Of a DNA stretch of 64,000 bases, positions 41,937 to 51,277 are shown piece after piece (the first letter of the stretch is position 1; each line of letters opens with the position of its first letter). The stretch comes from Cryptosporidium bovis (lineage: Eukaryota > Apicomplexa > Conoidasida > Eucoccidiorida > Cryptosporidiidae). Below the pieces are notes generated by a model, which had not been told where the DNA came from, ran no database searches, and was given only the letters and a program-made list of their open reading frames with translations. The stretch is taken from NCBI GenBank assembly GCA_009768925.2, contig VHIT02000028.1:62001-126000 (forward strand), given 5' to 3'. The position numbers and the translations under genes were made by a program.

Positions 41937-42912
41937 TTAAAGGTAGATGGTCGATCCATTTACCCATTCTGAGAATTCTCTTTCATTTATTCCGCTTTTT
42001 TGGTTTTCATCTAATGCATTGTATATTATTCCGAGATCTGTTACTCCGAATTGTTGTCTTCCATTAGTAAAGTCTGCGGCCATTCTGCTGAATTCTTCGA
42101 ATTGCATCCCGTAAACAGGGTCTGCAATAGCATATCTCCTATAAACATCTGCAACAGTCGAAGTTTTTGTTGTAATAATATTCTTTCTAACCCTTTCTAA
42201 CCTTACACTCTTTTGTAGTGATATCAATATTCCAATTATTGAAACACCTGCTACCGCAACAGATGTTAAAAATGCAAGCAGGGCAAGTAACCCTGTACCA
42301 TTTCTTCTTGGCCAAAGAGTAGTTGATGTGAGACAACTGAGAAATAAAAGACACAGACTTTTTCCCGTCAAGTGCGTCAAGAATCGTGCCTCTTTTCTTA
42401 TCAGCAATCTACCTCTAGCAGACCAGCGTGGGCTTCCCGGAACATCCAAAATCATCAACAAAATTCCAAACAATAACTGAAAAAGTGAATTAACTAGATT
42501 AGCAGGTTGGATACTGAATAATGAATTTGTCGCTGCTAAAATCCCTGCAGCAGCTGATGCAGATGCTCCTATGAAAAATAAGGTTTGATATCTACAATTC
42601 AAATCTTGCAAGGTTTTCTCTACCCGCGCACCACCGATTATAAGTTGGTCTGCTAGTGTTACATCGACCTTTGAGGAATTTTTTACTCCGAGTATAAACC
42701 TCTCATCTAAATTTAAGTAATAGAGTTATACATTAATGTAAATAAGATGCAACTACTTATTCTTTGAAGAAATTTGACGATTTAATTAATTTTGCAAAGT
42801 AAAAACTGCACACAAAATCATCTCCAAGAAAAATGACTTCAGAGAATAAGTTGTTTGTTTAGTCACAAGGAGTTGTGTACCTACCTGATATACCACCATT
42901 AGCTTCATACAT
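41937..42912 (-). CDS. Four-TM membrane protein with C-terminal EF-hand-like loop, paralogue A, two exons
   Basis: Exons 42885-42912 and 41937-42706 (intron 42707-42884, 178 nt, donor GTAGGT, acceptor TTTAG) give 265 residues beginning MYEANGGISDERF. The frame has no ATG in the large exon, which supports the upstream exon, and the length matches paralogue B (267). Four hydrophobic segments lie at about 54-75, 83-105, 130-150 and 160-185, with a conserved DVPGSPRWSARGRLLIR loop. A cytosolic tail carries YRRYAIADPVYGM and an EF-hand-like loop starting DENQKSGINEREF. The TM part is loosely like the COPI-associated (TVP15) family. Ca-binding is doubtful because position 5 is Lys. Likely Golgi or pellicle membrane (inference). 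Confidence 0.78.
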
Positions 42913-43233
42913 ATTCTTCAATAATCAACAATTATTACCACTAGAACAATATTTATGTTTTTCTAATTTTAACACAATGAATCTGCTCCCCTCCACTTGC
43001 TCTCACACATGCCCAATCTATGTAATTGAAACCTAATCGGGGAATGGCCCGCCTTTTCATCATTTTTGCTGCGAGTAGAACGTGTCCATTAATTACTTCA
43101 GTTCCAATACTCATAACAACAGTGAATTCGATCTATCATAATGTTTTGTGGTTCAGATATTATAACAGAAAACATTACATAGTGTTTAATTGCTTATTTA
43201 CACAATAATTGTTATAAACACAGCAAATATAGT
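42913..43233. promoter_or_regulatory. Spacer between tandem paralogues
   Basis: About 320 bp between the start of paralogue A and the stop of paralogue B. No feature recognised beyond AT-rich sequence; a 60-codon frame at 43026-43208 has no support. Confidence 0.4.
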
Positions 43234-44037
43234 TTATATTAATGTAAACCTAGATGTTAAAAAATCTACAAATTCTCTCTCATTTATTGAACCCTTCTGA
43301 TTATCATCTAAGGCATTGAATATAATATTTAGGTCATCCTGTGAGAATTGGCAGTGGTCATCGGTCCTATCTGAAACGAGCCTGTTGAACTCCTCTCCCA
43401 GCATTCCGAATAACGGATCAGAAATAGCATAATTCCTATAAATTTCTGCCGGGATACAACTTCCTATACTAGTATAACTTGTAATGATATTTCTTTTTAC
43501 CCTGTTTAGGCGCACTCCCTTTTCCAGTGATATAAGCAAACCTAGCATTGCAATTGATGTTGTTATGACACAAATCAATAACGTCAATAAAGTCATTCCA
43601 AATGAGGATCTCGTGGTTGATCTTGAGAAAAGGCTAAAAATAGCTATCCCTCTTTTTTTGTACGGCTTAAGTGTTGAATAACATAGACAAGAAAGGAAAA
43701 GGAGTGAAAGAGATTTACCTGTCAGCTTAGAAAGTATTCTCGCTTGGCGTCTAATATCAAGTCTAAACCTTGCACTCCATTTTGGCTGCCCCGGAATATC
43801 CAGTAATAGCAAAAACACACTCAACAACAGCTGAAGGCTTGAATTTATGAAATTAGTTAATCTGAAACCAAATAATGAGTATATTGCAGAAAAGAACCCT
43901 GCTATCGACAAAATGAGTGTTGCTACAAAAAAAAGAGTTTGATATTTAACGTTAAATTCTGCTAATGCTGCATCAACTATTACTCCACCATTTTCAATTT
44001 TTTCTTCTATTATACCCCTTTCCCTATACAGATTCAT
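43234..44037 (-). CDS. Four-TM membrane protein with C-terminal EF-hand-like loop, paralogue B
   Basis: Single exon, 267 residues, starting MNLYRERGI. It is clearly homologous to the adjacent paralogue A: shared YQTLFF, LLDIPGQPKWSARFRLDIR, GKSLSLLFLSCL, ISLEKGVRLNRVKRNIIT, YRNYAISDPLFGM and NEREF. It carries four hydrophobic segments plus an EF-hand-like loop starting DDNQKGSINEREF (Gly at position 6, Glu at 12, but Lys at 5). It differs by an insert between TM3 and TM4 (KPYKKRGIAIFSLF...). There is no intron, whereas A has one, so either A gained a first exon or B lost its intron. Family uncertain: loosely COPI-associated/TVP15-like. Confidence 0.78.
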   Translation of the reverse strand: MNLYRERGIIEEKIENGGVIVDAALAEFNVKYQTLFFVATLILSIAGFFSAIYSLFGFRLTNFINSSLQLLLSVFLLLLDIPGQPKWSARFRLDIRRQARILSKLTGKSLSLLFLSCLCYSTLKPYKKRGIAIFSLFSRSTTRSSFGMTLLTLLICVITTSIAMLGLLISLEKGVRLNRVKRNIITSYTSIGSCIPAEIYRNYAISDPLFGMLGEEFNRLVSDRTDDHCQFSQDDLNIIFNALDDNQKGSINEREFVDFLTSRFTLI

Positions 44038-44315
44038 TGTTGCAATACAAAACTAAGTGTACTTATGCTTTTCCAGTGCAACCAGAGAAAACTTATCTTA
44101 TGATACAAATCAAGAATAAAAACGATATTGCCCGCCATCAATAGTGTTTTCTTGTGAATTGTGGGCTGAATACGTAAACATATCTACATGCCGTATTTGC
44201 CTCTTGATAACTACTATTTTCTGCCCTCAAAAAAACGGTTGCAGTCATAAACAGTATTATTCTTCGTTTATGAGATAATGTAGGTATTGATATTTAAGTT
44301 TATCTAGTTCCGGCT

Positions 44316-44942
44316 CTACTCAAAATAAGATACTATTGCATGTTTGCTCCAGAAATCTACCGACTCTAAGTATTTTTTCCTGTCTAAGGGAACCCCACTC
44401 CCTCCTTCCTCAATCATTGTATTTCTCATCATTGTAATTGGTTCCATCGGGGTTTCGTAATCCTCGTCCTGTACTTTTATTGAAATAATATACCAATCAG
44501 GGTCTGCCTCTAACTTGCTAACTATTTTTTTAGCGTCTTGTTCGTTCATTGCATCTGCTTCCTTCTCACATTGCTCCTTGCTGTATAGAATTATATCCAA
44601 GTATCTTCCCCTCCCGAGTTCATCCTCTGGAATGAGGTTTCCAGGAAACCACCTGGTTAGGACTGGAAGCTCTTCTTTTCTTCTTGAAACGTAACCTGTT
44701 TTCAGCAAATTTTCGTTATTATTATTTATTCTAATGATTGATTTTCTTGCTTCTGTGAAATTTGGTATGAACAAATGCTTACAAAAATGTGAATATCCAT
44801 CCTTTAATTCCGGATTATTCTCCAAAATAAAATCATTGACCTTTTCCAGAAATTCCTCTGGCTCAATATTGGGAATGAAACTTCCCCTATACCCACTTTG
44901 AAATTGTCTAAGCGCAAAGCTCTCAATTCCAACGAGTTTCAT
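44316..44942 (-). CDS. DUF3228-like conserved protein
   Basis: Protein of 208 residues with no signal or membrane segment. The C-terminal pattern PITMMRNTMIEEGGSGVPLDRKKYLESVDFWSKHA matches what I recall of the DUF3228 family, which is spread through bacteria and a few protists and has no known function. The middle (VSRRKEELPVLTRWFPG ... RYLDIILYSKEQ ... DWYIISIKVQDED) fits a compact alpha/beta fold. Its sporadic distribution would fit lateral transfer, but I cannot test that here. It shares a 95-bp divergent promoter with the next gene. Confidence 0.65.
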   Translation of the reverse strand: MKLVGIESFALRQFQSGYRGSFIPNIEPEEFLEKVNDFILENNPELKDGYSHFCKHLFIPNFTEARKSIIRINNNNENLLKTGYVSRRKEELPVLTRWFPGNLIPEDELGRGRYLDIILYSKEQCEKEADAMNEQDAKKIVSKLEADPDWYIISIKVQDEDYETPMEPITMMRNTMIEEGGSGVPLDRKKYLESVDFWSKHAIVSYFE

Positions 44943-44993
44943 TTCTAATTCTAATTAATATTCTTCGTTTAATTAAATTGAAAAATGGTATCA

Positions 44994-45001
44994 GCGCCAA
45001 A
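44994..45001 (-). promoter_or_regulatory. E2F-like TTTGGCGC in a 95-bp divergent promoter
   Basis: TTTGGCGC on the minus strand midway between divergent start codons at 44942 and 45038. The gap is only 95 bp, so one site could serve both genes. Confidence 0.42.
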
Positions 45002-45037
45002 GATGCAATTGCATTGAAAAAAACGATTTAGTGAATA

Positions 45038-45740
45038 ATGGGGAATCTTATTTCTAATCATGCGATAAATGATAGTTGTGAATATTTTGATGAAATCATC
45101 CTGGAAAACCAATACTCCTTACGGAGCGAGAGGGTAAATCCTGATTTTAATTTCAAAGGAACATCCGATCATAAATTCAAAAATTTGGTAAAAACAATTT
45201 CCGAGGTGGAGAAACTACTGGTTTTATTAATGGACATGAAAGATCACACAAAAAGAATAATAAAAAAGTACAATTCTCTTTCATCTCTATTTGAAAATAT
45301 ACAATGCGATGTATGTTTTCTGGATTTCGCACAAAGATGGGTATATCAAGAAGATTGCAATAAATTATATAAATGTTGTATAGAGCTTGAAGCAAGAATA
45401 GCAGAACAAAGCGAATCTCTCAGAAGAAAGTATGTTATATTTTGTGATTTTGCAAAACTAAATTGTTTTAGGGAGTTTGACGAAATTCCACTAAAAAATA
45501 TCCAAATGTTCATTGATTATCCAGGGTTAACAACAGCTACGCTTTTGGAGAGAAAATGTCCAAAATGCAATGAATCAAGGGCATTGTCCCATTCTCAGGC
45601 AGGGGTAAGTTTAACATTAATCGTTTTGCCATATAAATAAAAAGACTATATAGGTTGCTGCATACATGGTCTACAAAATCCAAGGTTTGTTGACATTTTA
45701 CGAGTGTCAATGGGATGAAATTACATCAAAATATAAGTAA
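45038..45740 (+). CDS. N-myristoylated unknown protein, two exons
   Basis: Exons 45038-45604 and 45654-45740 (intron of 49 nt, donor GTAAGT, acceptor TATAG, phase 0) give 217 residues. The start MGNLISN is a plausible N-myristoylation signal. The body is helical and charged; a late CPKCNESRAL is a CxxC knuckle without an obvious partner pair. The spliced end reads QAGVAAYMVYKIQGLLTFYE. I do not recognise the family. The stop codon is a single base from the stop of the convergent HGH1 gene, so the two transcripts must overlap in their 3' ends. Confidence 0.75.
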
Positions 45741-45741
45741 T

Positions 45742-46947
45742 TCAAAAACTAGAAGTTTTGAGATCCTGAATATTCAGCTCTTCTTCCGAGTATACAAATA
45801 AATGCACTATACTTTCTATTCCGGTTATAACTTCTTTGTTACTTTCATATAAATGCCAAACTCTAAGTATCTCGTAAAATCCTAAATTACGAAGTATATC
45901 TCTTCCTTCCATAGTTGAAGATAAAACTAAAATGCAATCAAAAATTTCTTGTGAAAACTCCTCTTTTACAGGGCCAATAGCAAATTTTGAAATGCTTTCT
46001 GGAATAATATTTTGCCCAGATACGCTGTCAACTGTTTCCTCTTCAAAAAGAGTACCATCATCAGTAACATACTCTGCTTTGTTATTAATTGTTTTATAAT
46101 CCCCTGTGGAGTCAATTAAAACCATTTTATTTTGCAATGACTTCAATATACTTTTACTCTTCCTCCTTCTTAAATTGCTGTTTGGCTCATCTGGATAAAT
46201 GAGACAACACAATGTATACACGATATTGCAATTCATTGACTTAATTAGTGAATGTAATTTTCTGTCAACGCAAATGTGAGTAATAATGCTAAGAATAGTG
46301 TTTATCAACTCAAGATTATCGCCCTTAATAGATTTCAATAAAATTTCTGAAATTTTATTCAGGATATCAATTCCTACATCAGTCTCAAACAAGAAATTTC
46401 TCCCACTCTCACAACTAGTACAATTGTTTACTATATTTATCACCATTTCTCTTTCAACTTCAGTCTTTGGATTCAATAAGCATTCCAATAGAAATGGCAA
46501 ATATAAACTTTTTTTATGTTTGTTTTTTACGAGAAAAGTATCTCTTCCATTAGAGAAGCGTGTTAAATTTGAGATAAGCATCAAATTTAACTCTAGGTGA
46601 TATGGAAAGGTAGTACTTCGTCTCATTTGTTCTCTCAAATTATCCATAGTATATTCGATCACACTAAAACGGGTGCAAAGCACATCTACAACTTCTGAAT
46701 TTTGAGATAAATTAATAAGTATTTTCATTGCCTTCTCAGAAACCTCACATATATCATTACCAACAAACAAAATAACGTGTCTCAAATGTTTTGTATCTTT
46801 CAATAAGAATTCTTTCAAAGCTTCTGTTTCACTTTGATCAAGAAGTAAGTCAATGGTACCCCTGATAACTTCGTCATTTTTTGTAGACAATAGAGAAAAC
46901 AAGTCCTCAAAAATCTGTTCCGAACTGAAAGATTCTAATTCTCCCAT
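45742..46947 (-). CDS. HGH1: HGH1 (BRP16) armadillo protein
   Basis: Protein of 401 residues, armadillo-type helices throughout. Family-like segments are VSEKAMKILINLSQNSEVVD, LMLISNLTRFSNGRDTF and the C-terminal ILVLSSTMEGRDILRNLGFYEILRVWHLYESN followed by VITGIESIVHLFVYSEEE, which match the closing repeats of HGH1 proteins. HGH1 is a chaperone for folding of elongation factor eEF2 in yeast. An Asp/Glu insert at about 285-315 separates the central and terminal repeats. Upstream, CCGCCAAA (an E2F-like variant) lies about 60 bp before the start. Confidence 0.8.
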   Translation of the reverse strand: MGELESFSSEQIFEDLFSLLSTKNDEVIRGTIDLLLDQSETEALKEFLLKDTKHLRHVILFVGNDICEVSEKAMKILINLSQNSEVVDVLCTRFSVIEYTMDNLREQMRRSTTFPYHLELNLMLISNLTRFSNGRDTFLVKNKHKKSLYLPFLLECLLNPKTEVEREMVINIVNNCTSCESGRNFLFETDVGIDILNKISEILLKSIKGDNLELINTILSIITHICVDRKLHSLIKSMNCNIVYTLCCLIYPDEPNSNLRRRKSKSILKSLQNKMVLIDSTGDYKTINNKAEYVTDDGTLFEEETVDSVSGQNIIPESISKFAIGPVKEEFSQEIFDCILVLSSTMEGRDILRNLGFYEILRVWHLYESNKEVITGIESIVHLFVYSEEELNIQDLKTSSF

Positions 46948-47646
46948 TCTTCGATGAGTTCCCCAAATCTATTAATTTAATAAATAAAAAATTTATTTCT
47001 AGACGCCGCCAAAGATTTGCAATATAAATATACTTTTCATGTAGGCAGACATTAATAAGCAGAATAACAGTTATCCCAGGCATAATTTTAAGTATATTAT
47101 AAATAAGAGCACACTGAAAAACCAACGATTTGTTCTCGTTTGCAAATACCTCCTTATTAACTAAGTGAATAACTTCTCAATTTTAGCTATCACTCATCAT
47201 CTCTAAATATTTAAATTTTTTTATATTCTGTGTCATTTGTAAATGTAATGGTGTATATGTTCGAGAAAATCTATATATTGTCCCAACTATTCATTAGTGT
47301 CTCCAGATATTGTCTAATTATTGAAAGTAGACTGAATTTACAAATTACGTCTTCGATTGTAGGTACTTGAAAATCTATTATAATATGAAAAGAACAATCA
47401 AATGATTCATATAAATCTATGAGAAGTAGACTAAACAAACTCATATACAAAGATATTTTAACAATTTAGGAATGTAATATTATAGATAACTAATAGTTTA
47501 TATTAAAATATAGTCCATAATTGCAAATTATAACTTTGTTTTCATTCCATAAATTACCTTAAATAATGAACTAAAACACTATTTAAATGCTTCGGATATC
47601 AAATACTTTAGGATAAATCGATTGATTTAAAGTAAATTTCTTATTA
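46948..47646. promoter_or_regulatory. HGH1 upstream region, 699 bp
   Basis: Separates two minus-strand genes. Holds TTTGGCGG on the minus strand at 47006-47013, near the HGH1 start. A 72-codon frame at 46907-47125 overlaps the HGH1 N-terminus and looks spurious. No RNA gene seen. Confidence 0.4.
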
Positions 47647-48426
47647 TTAGCCAAGATTCATAGAAGTAACCCCTTCTTGATTTTCAGCAGTTTCTATTAA
47701 AGGTGGTTGCTCCTGAAGAATAATTTGAAGATATTTCAACTTTTCACCCTCAGAAAGTTCTGTATATGGGCATTCCTTTCCAACTATTGCAATATCAACA
47801 TTCTCCTGGCTCATCACCTGATCAGAAGGAAGGCTTACCTTAAGTGCTCTCAATAAATGTAAAATCAATTTATTTTTATCACATTGTGGAAATTCCTCGA
47901 AATGCTTTTCAAGATATGTCTTACTTGCTTGACATCTGGATCCTATTGCAATAGAATAGTATTCAACGTTGTTACCAGAAGGGCATGTTTCAAATAAGTG
48001 TGGTCCCGTCTCATCAAACCCGGCCAGAAGCATCCCTACACCAAATGGTCTTCTGCCATACTCTTGTGTGTTCAATTGCGATTTTAAACCCAGTTTATTT
48101 ACTAGAATATTCATTGGAATTGGGGCATCAAATGTAAATGAATGGTTTAAACATTCAGACCGAAGGTAACTACAAACTACTTTAGCATCAGCAGTTATTC
48201 CTGAAACTGCCGCAGCGATATGGTCGTCAATTTTGTAGAGCTTTCTTTGATACCATGCAAGCTTGCTGGTACTTTTTTTAATACAAACCAAGACTACAAT
48301 ATCATTGTTTCTTGCGCCTACCACAGTAGTACCTTGTTTAACAGCTTCCATCGCGTATTCTATTTGGAAAACTCTTCCCTGTGGGGACCAGGTAACAACA
48401 TCCGTATCGTATTGATTTCTATACAT
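47647..48426 (-). CDS. PSMA1: 20S proteasome subunit alpha-6 (PSMA1 type)
   Basis: Protein of 259 residues from the ATG at 48426, giving MYRNQYDTDVVTWSPQGRVFQIEYAMEAVKQG. This is the typical alpha-subunit N-terminal signature (RNQYD, then SPxGRxxQxEYA). YGRRPFGVGMLLAGFDE and FETCPSGN follow, close to human PSMA1. Alpha subunits form the outer gated rings of the 20S core and are not proteolytic. The acidic/Gln-rich tail is normal. The upstream two codons in frame (TTG AAG) are not used. The divergent neighbour is the TFIIH p52 gene. Confidence 0.95.
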   Translation of the reverse strand: MYRNQYDTDVVTWSPQGRVFQIEYAMEAVKQGTTVVGARNNDIVVLVCIKKSTSKLAWYQRKLYKIDDHIAAAVSGITADAKVVCSYLRSECLNHSFTFDAPIPMNILVNKLGLKSQLNTQEYGRRPFGVGMLLAGFDETGPHLFETCPSGNNVEYYSIAIGSRCQASKTYLEKHFEEFPQCDKNKLILHLLRALKVSLPSDQVMSQENVDIAIVGKECPYTELSEGEKLKYLQIILQEQPPLIETAENQEGVTSMNLG

Positions 48427-49042
48427 CTTCAAATAAATACTTCAATATTATTATGTACTACCTTGTAAAATATACCTTTTAAGTTTATATAAAGGATTTT
48501 TTATTATTAATATCTTTATTTTTGCACTTCAATAGGAAACCAAGAGTTCGATAATTCATTCGACTTCAGGTGGGAAAAATTATGGGGTACTTTGGCGGTA
48601 TTTAGTTTTTTTCACATGTTTTCTAATTTTAAAACATTTCAAATTAAAATAATAATTAATAATTTTGTGATACAGAGATGCAAATTATTTGGAAATTATT
48701 CACTTGTTATTATTTTCTGTAGAAACACCAATTATTTGCAAAATAGGATGAATTTCAACATAACGTAATTTTTATCCTGAAAAAAAGTCTTTATAAAATG
48801 TTTTTTCGCTATTATTTAGTAGATGCACTTTTTATTCAAAGTTAAGTTTAATTGAAATCCATTATTATTTTTAGCTACTAATTTTGAAGGGTAAATATGA
48901 TACCCTATTAACTTTGATTTCAAGATCAAATTGCAACGTTAAGAACAGAATTTTTTATACCGCGAATTAAGTCACTCCGATATTGCATATTTCAGAAAAA
49001 AATGGATATAAATAACTCAACCAAACTTATTGGTATTAAGTA
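48427..49042. promoter_or_regulatory. Divergent promoter between proteasome alpha-6 and TFIIH p52
   Basis: 616 bp. Holds GGTGGGAAAAA at about 48570 and TTTGGCGG at 48592-48599, 22 bp apart, both E2F-like. The rest is AT-rich with no feature. Confidence 0.42.
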
Positions 49043-51232
49043 ATGAGTATGAATTTGGGCAAAAGAAGTAAATCTCAAATAAATGAACAAACAAATACTG
49101 AACAATTTTTGGATAACTCTGGACAAAAGGGCGTTGCCCTGTCTTCATGGAATTTAATAGAATATATTACATCTCTCTCGGATGAAAATATCGGGATAAT
49201 ATTCGCCAGTAAATCTTGTGTGGTCGAGTTGTTTTCATCTCTTTCTGAGCTTCAACAATTGATTATCTCCAGACTCCTAACTTTGGGCGAAAGTAATAAT
49301 GGTACAATTGACGAAAAGGCTATTAACCTATGGGTTTTGCCATCAAAACAAAATGAGTTGATATCAGCGCTAAAGAATTTGAGATCCTTGAAAATAATTA
49401 AAGCAGATTTAATGAGTGAAATTGACAAAAAAAAATCTGTTAAAACTCTGACTATACAGTATTCTCTCAACGCAATATTCCGAAAAACGCTTACAAACTA
49501 CATTTGTAACGCTATACTCGAAGTTGAATTTTGTGGTGTTGAAAAAGGAAATGAATTAAAAATTTCATACGTTTCACTTACAAAGTTTTCAAAAACAAAG
49601 TGGAGTAATATTTTAGATATCATTGTTGAGTTTAGTGGATATAATTCACTTCGAAAACTTGAAAGTGAGAATATTCTAAAGGGATATGGGATAATTTCGA
49701 ATGACTTAATGCGAGTACTTTGCAACATAAAGCTGATCCCTTGTAATTCTCAAATGGGTCATCAGGCTTCAGAGTTCAATGAAAAAAAAGGAATCAGAAT
49801 TAAGTTGGATTCAACTCCAAGAAACATTTCTGAAATCTACGACGGTCTCGATGAAAATGATGATATTCTTCTCTATCAAAAACAAAAAAAAGAGTTTGAT
49901 ACATACAACAATGTTGAATATTTAGACCCTGACTTGGAAATCAACTCGAACGATAAAGAATATTCGATTTATAGTAAACCAAAAAGATTACATATAAAAA
50001 AGCAACCTGTGATTACTGCGAAAAAACAAATGGATAAAATTTTTGAGCAGAAACTAGTACCAAAAGCATTTTGTTGGTTGCTATGTGACACTTGTAATCA
50101 ACTTTTAGTATTGGTAAATGGTTTTATTCAACTTTTAGAACAAGAATATGTTGGTCACCGTGGGGCAAGTGGTCAAAAAAAGGAAGGAAGCAATGATGTG
50201 ATTAATCCTAAAATTGCGGATGTAATAAGCCTAATTTTCCGTCTTTCAAGCTCAAAAGTTGGTCAACTTATTAAACTGAATACTATTTCAAACGAAAATA
50301 ATTTCTTAACGAGATTCATTTTATTTGCATATGATTTGGGTTTAGTTTACGTAGACGAAGAATTATTACCCTTGTGTAGAGACAACCAAGAAAAAAATAA
50401 TAGAATATTTTCACACATAAATGAAATATACACTACTCCATATTCAATTCTACTAGGTTTAAACGGTTCAAAACTACAAAGCTTGTATCCTGCATTCAAG
50501 TCAACTGCAAATAATCCAGAAGACTACAAAAACTGTAGTATAAAAGATCTTCTCCTTCCATCACATTTCTATTATAATGAAAAGCACTGGTTTGATTTAA
50601 TGAACAGAGATGTCGAAATGAAAGGTAATAAATCTACAGATGAAAAAAATTATGCACAAATTGAGGCAGGAATCATCGTTCAAAGCAACTTTAGAATTTA
50701 TTGCTATACTGCGTCTCCATTACAAGCAAAGATATTGAGACATTTGTGTCAAGTTAAAGTTCGTGGTCCTAATTTAATTACGGGTATTTTGACTAGAAAA
50801 GGCCTATTGTCTGCGTATTCAATGGGTGTATCAGCAGAACAAATACTTCGTTTTTTCATTAGCAATGCTCACCCAATATTACTGAAACGACTCCTGAAGG
50901 ATGGAACATCCTTAATTCCAATTAGTGTTGAGACACAACTAAAATTGTGGGAGAAAGATAAGAACAGATTAGAAATCACCCCTGCATCTGTATTTTCGGA
51001 ATGGGGGAATTCCCAAAACGATATAGAGCTTTTTAACCAAACACTACTCTACGCGAAAGGGAGAAATATCGTACTTTACAATACAGAGATAGTGAAAAAT
51101 GAGTCGCATATACAAGACTCTGATCTAAATGAACTGATAATAGTAATAAGACAAGAGTACGAGGATGATCTGAAAACATTTATAAGAGCAAAAAAGGAAA
51201 TGATAAAACTTGAATTAAATAAATATTTGTGA
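49043..51232 (+). CDS. TFB2: TFIIH core subunit p52/TFB2
   Basis: Protein of 729 residues. N-terminal LIEYITSLSDENIGIIFASKSCVVELFSSL matches the opening of GTF2H4/Tfb2; LQQLIISRLLTL and the winged-helix segments LSSSKVGQLIKL follow. The best evidence is at the C-terminus: GIIVQSNFRIYCYTASPLQAKILRHL, then TGILTRKGLLSAYSMGVSAEQILRFFISNAHP and TQLKLWEKDKNRL, the family's hallmark block. p52 anchors the XPB helicase in TFIIH and stimulates its ATPase for promoter opening and nucleotide excision repair. At 729 residues it is longer than human p52 (about 460) because of Asn/Lys-rich inserts. Confidence 0.92.
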   Translation: MSMNLGKRSKSQINEQTNTEQFLDNSGQKGVALSSWNLIEYITSLSDENIGIIFASKSCVVELFSSLSELQQLIISRLLTLGESNNGTIDEKAINLWVLPSKQNELISALKNLRSLKIIKADLMSEIDKKKSVKTLTIQYSLNAIFRKTLTNYICNAILEVEFCGVEKGNELKISYVSLTKFSKTKWSNILDIIVEFSGYNSLRKLESENILKGYGIISNDLMRVLCNIKLIPCNSQMGHQASEFNEKKGIRIKLDSTPRNISEIYDGLDENDDILLYQKQKKEFDTYNNVEYLDPDLEINSNDKEYSIYSKPKRLHIKKQPVITAKKQMDKIFEQKLVPKAFCWLLCDTCNQLLVLVNGFIQLLEQEYVGHRGASGQKKEGSNDVINPKIADVISLIFRLSSSKVGQLIKLNTISNENNFLTRFILFAYDLGLVYVDEELLPLCRDNQEKNNRIFSHINEIYTTPYSILLGLNGSKLQSLYPAFKSTANNPEDYKNCSIKDLLLPSHFYYNEKHWFDLMNRDVEMKGNKSTDEKNYAQIEAGIIVQSNFRIYCYTASPLQAKILRHLCQVKVRGPNLITGILTRKGLLSAYSMGVSAEQILRFFISNAHPILLKRLLKDGTSLIPISVETQLKLWEKDKNRLEITPASVFSEWGNSQNDIELFNQTLLYAKGRNIVLYNTEIVKNESHIQDSDLNELIIVIRQEYEDDLKTFIRAKKEMIKLELNKYL

Positions 51233-51277
51233 ATATCTCTAATTATTCATATATATAAGGTATTTATGACTATAAAC

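Noticed and set aside
46907-47125. 72-codon ORF upstream of HGH1
   Set aside because: Overlaps the HGH1 start in another frame and has no recognisable content.
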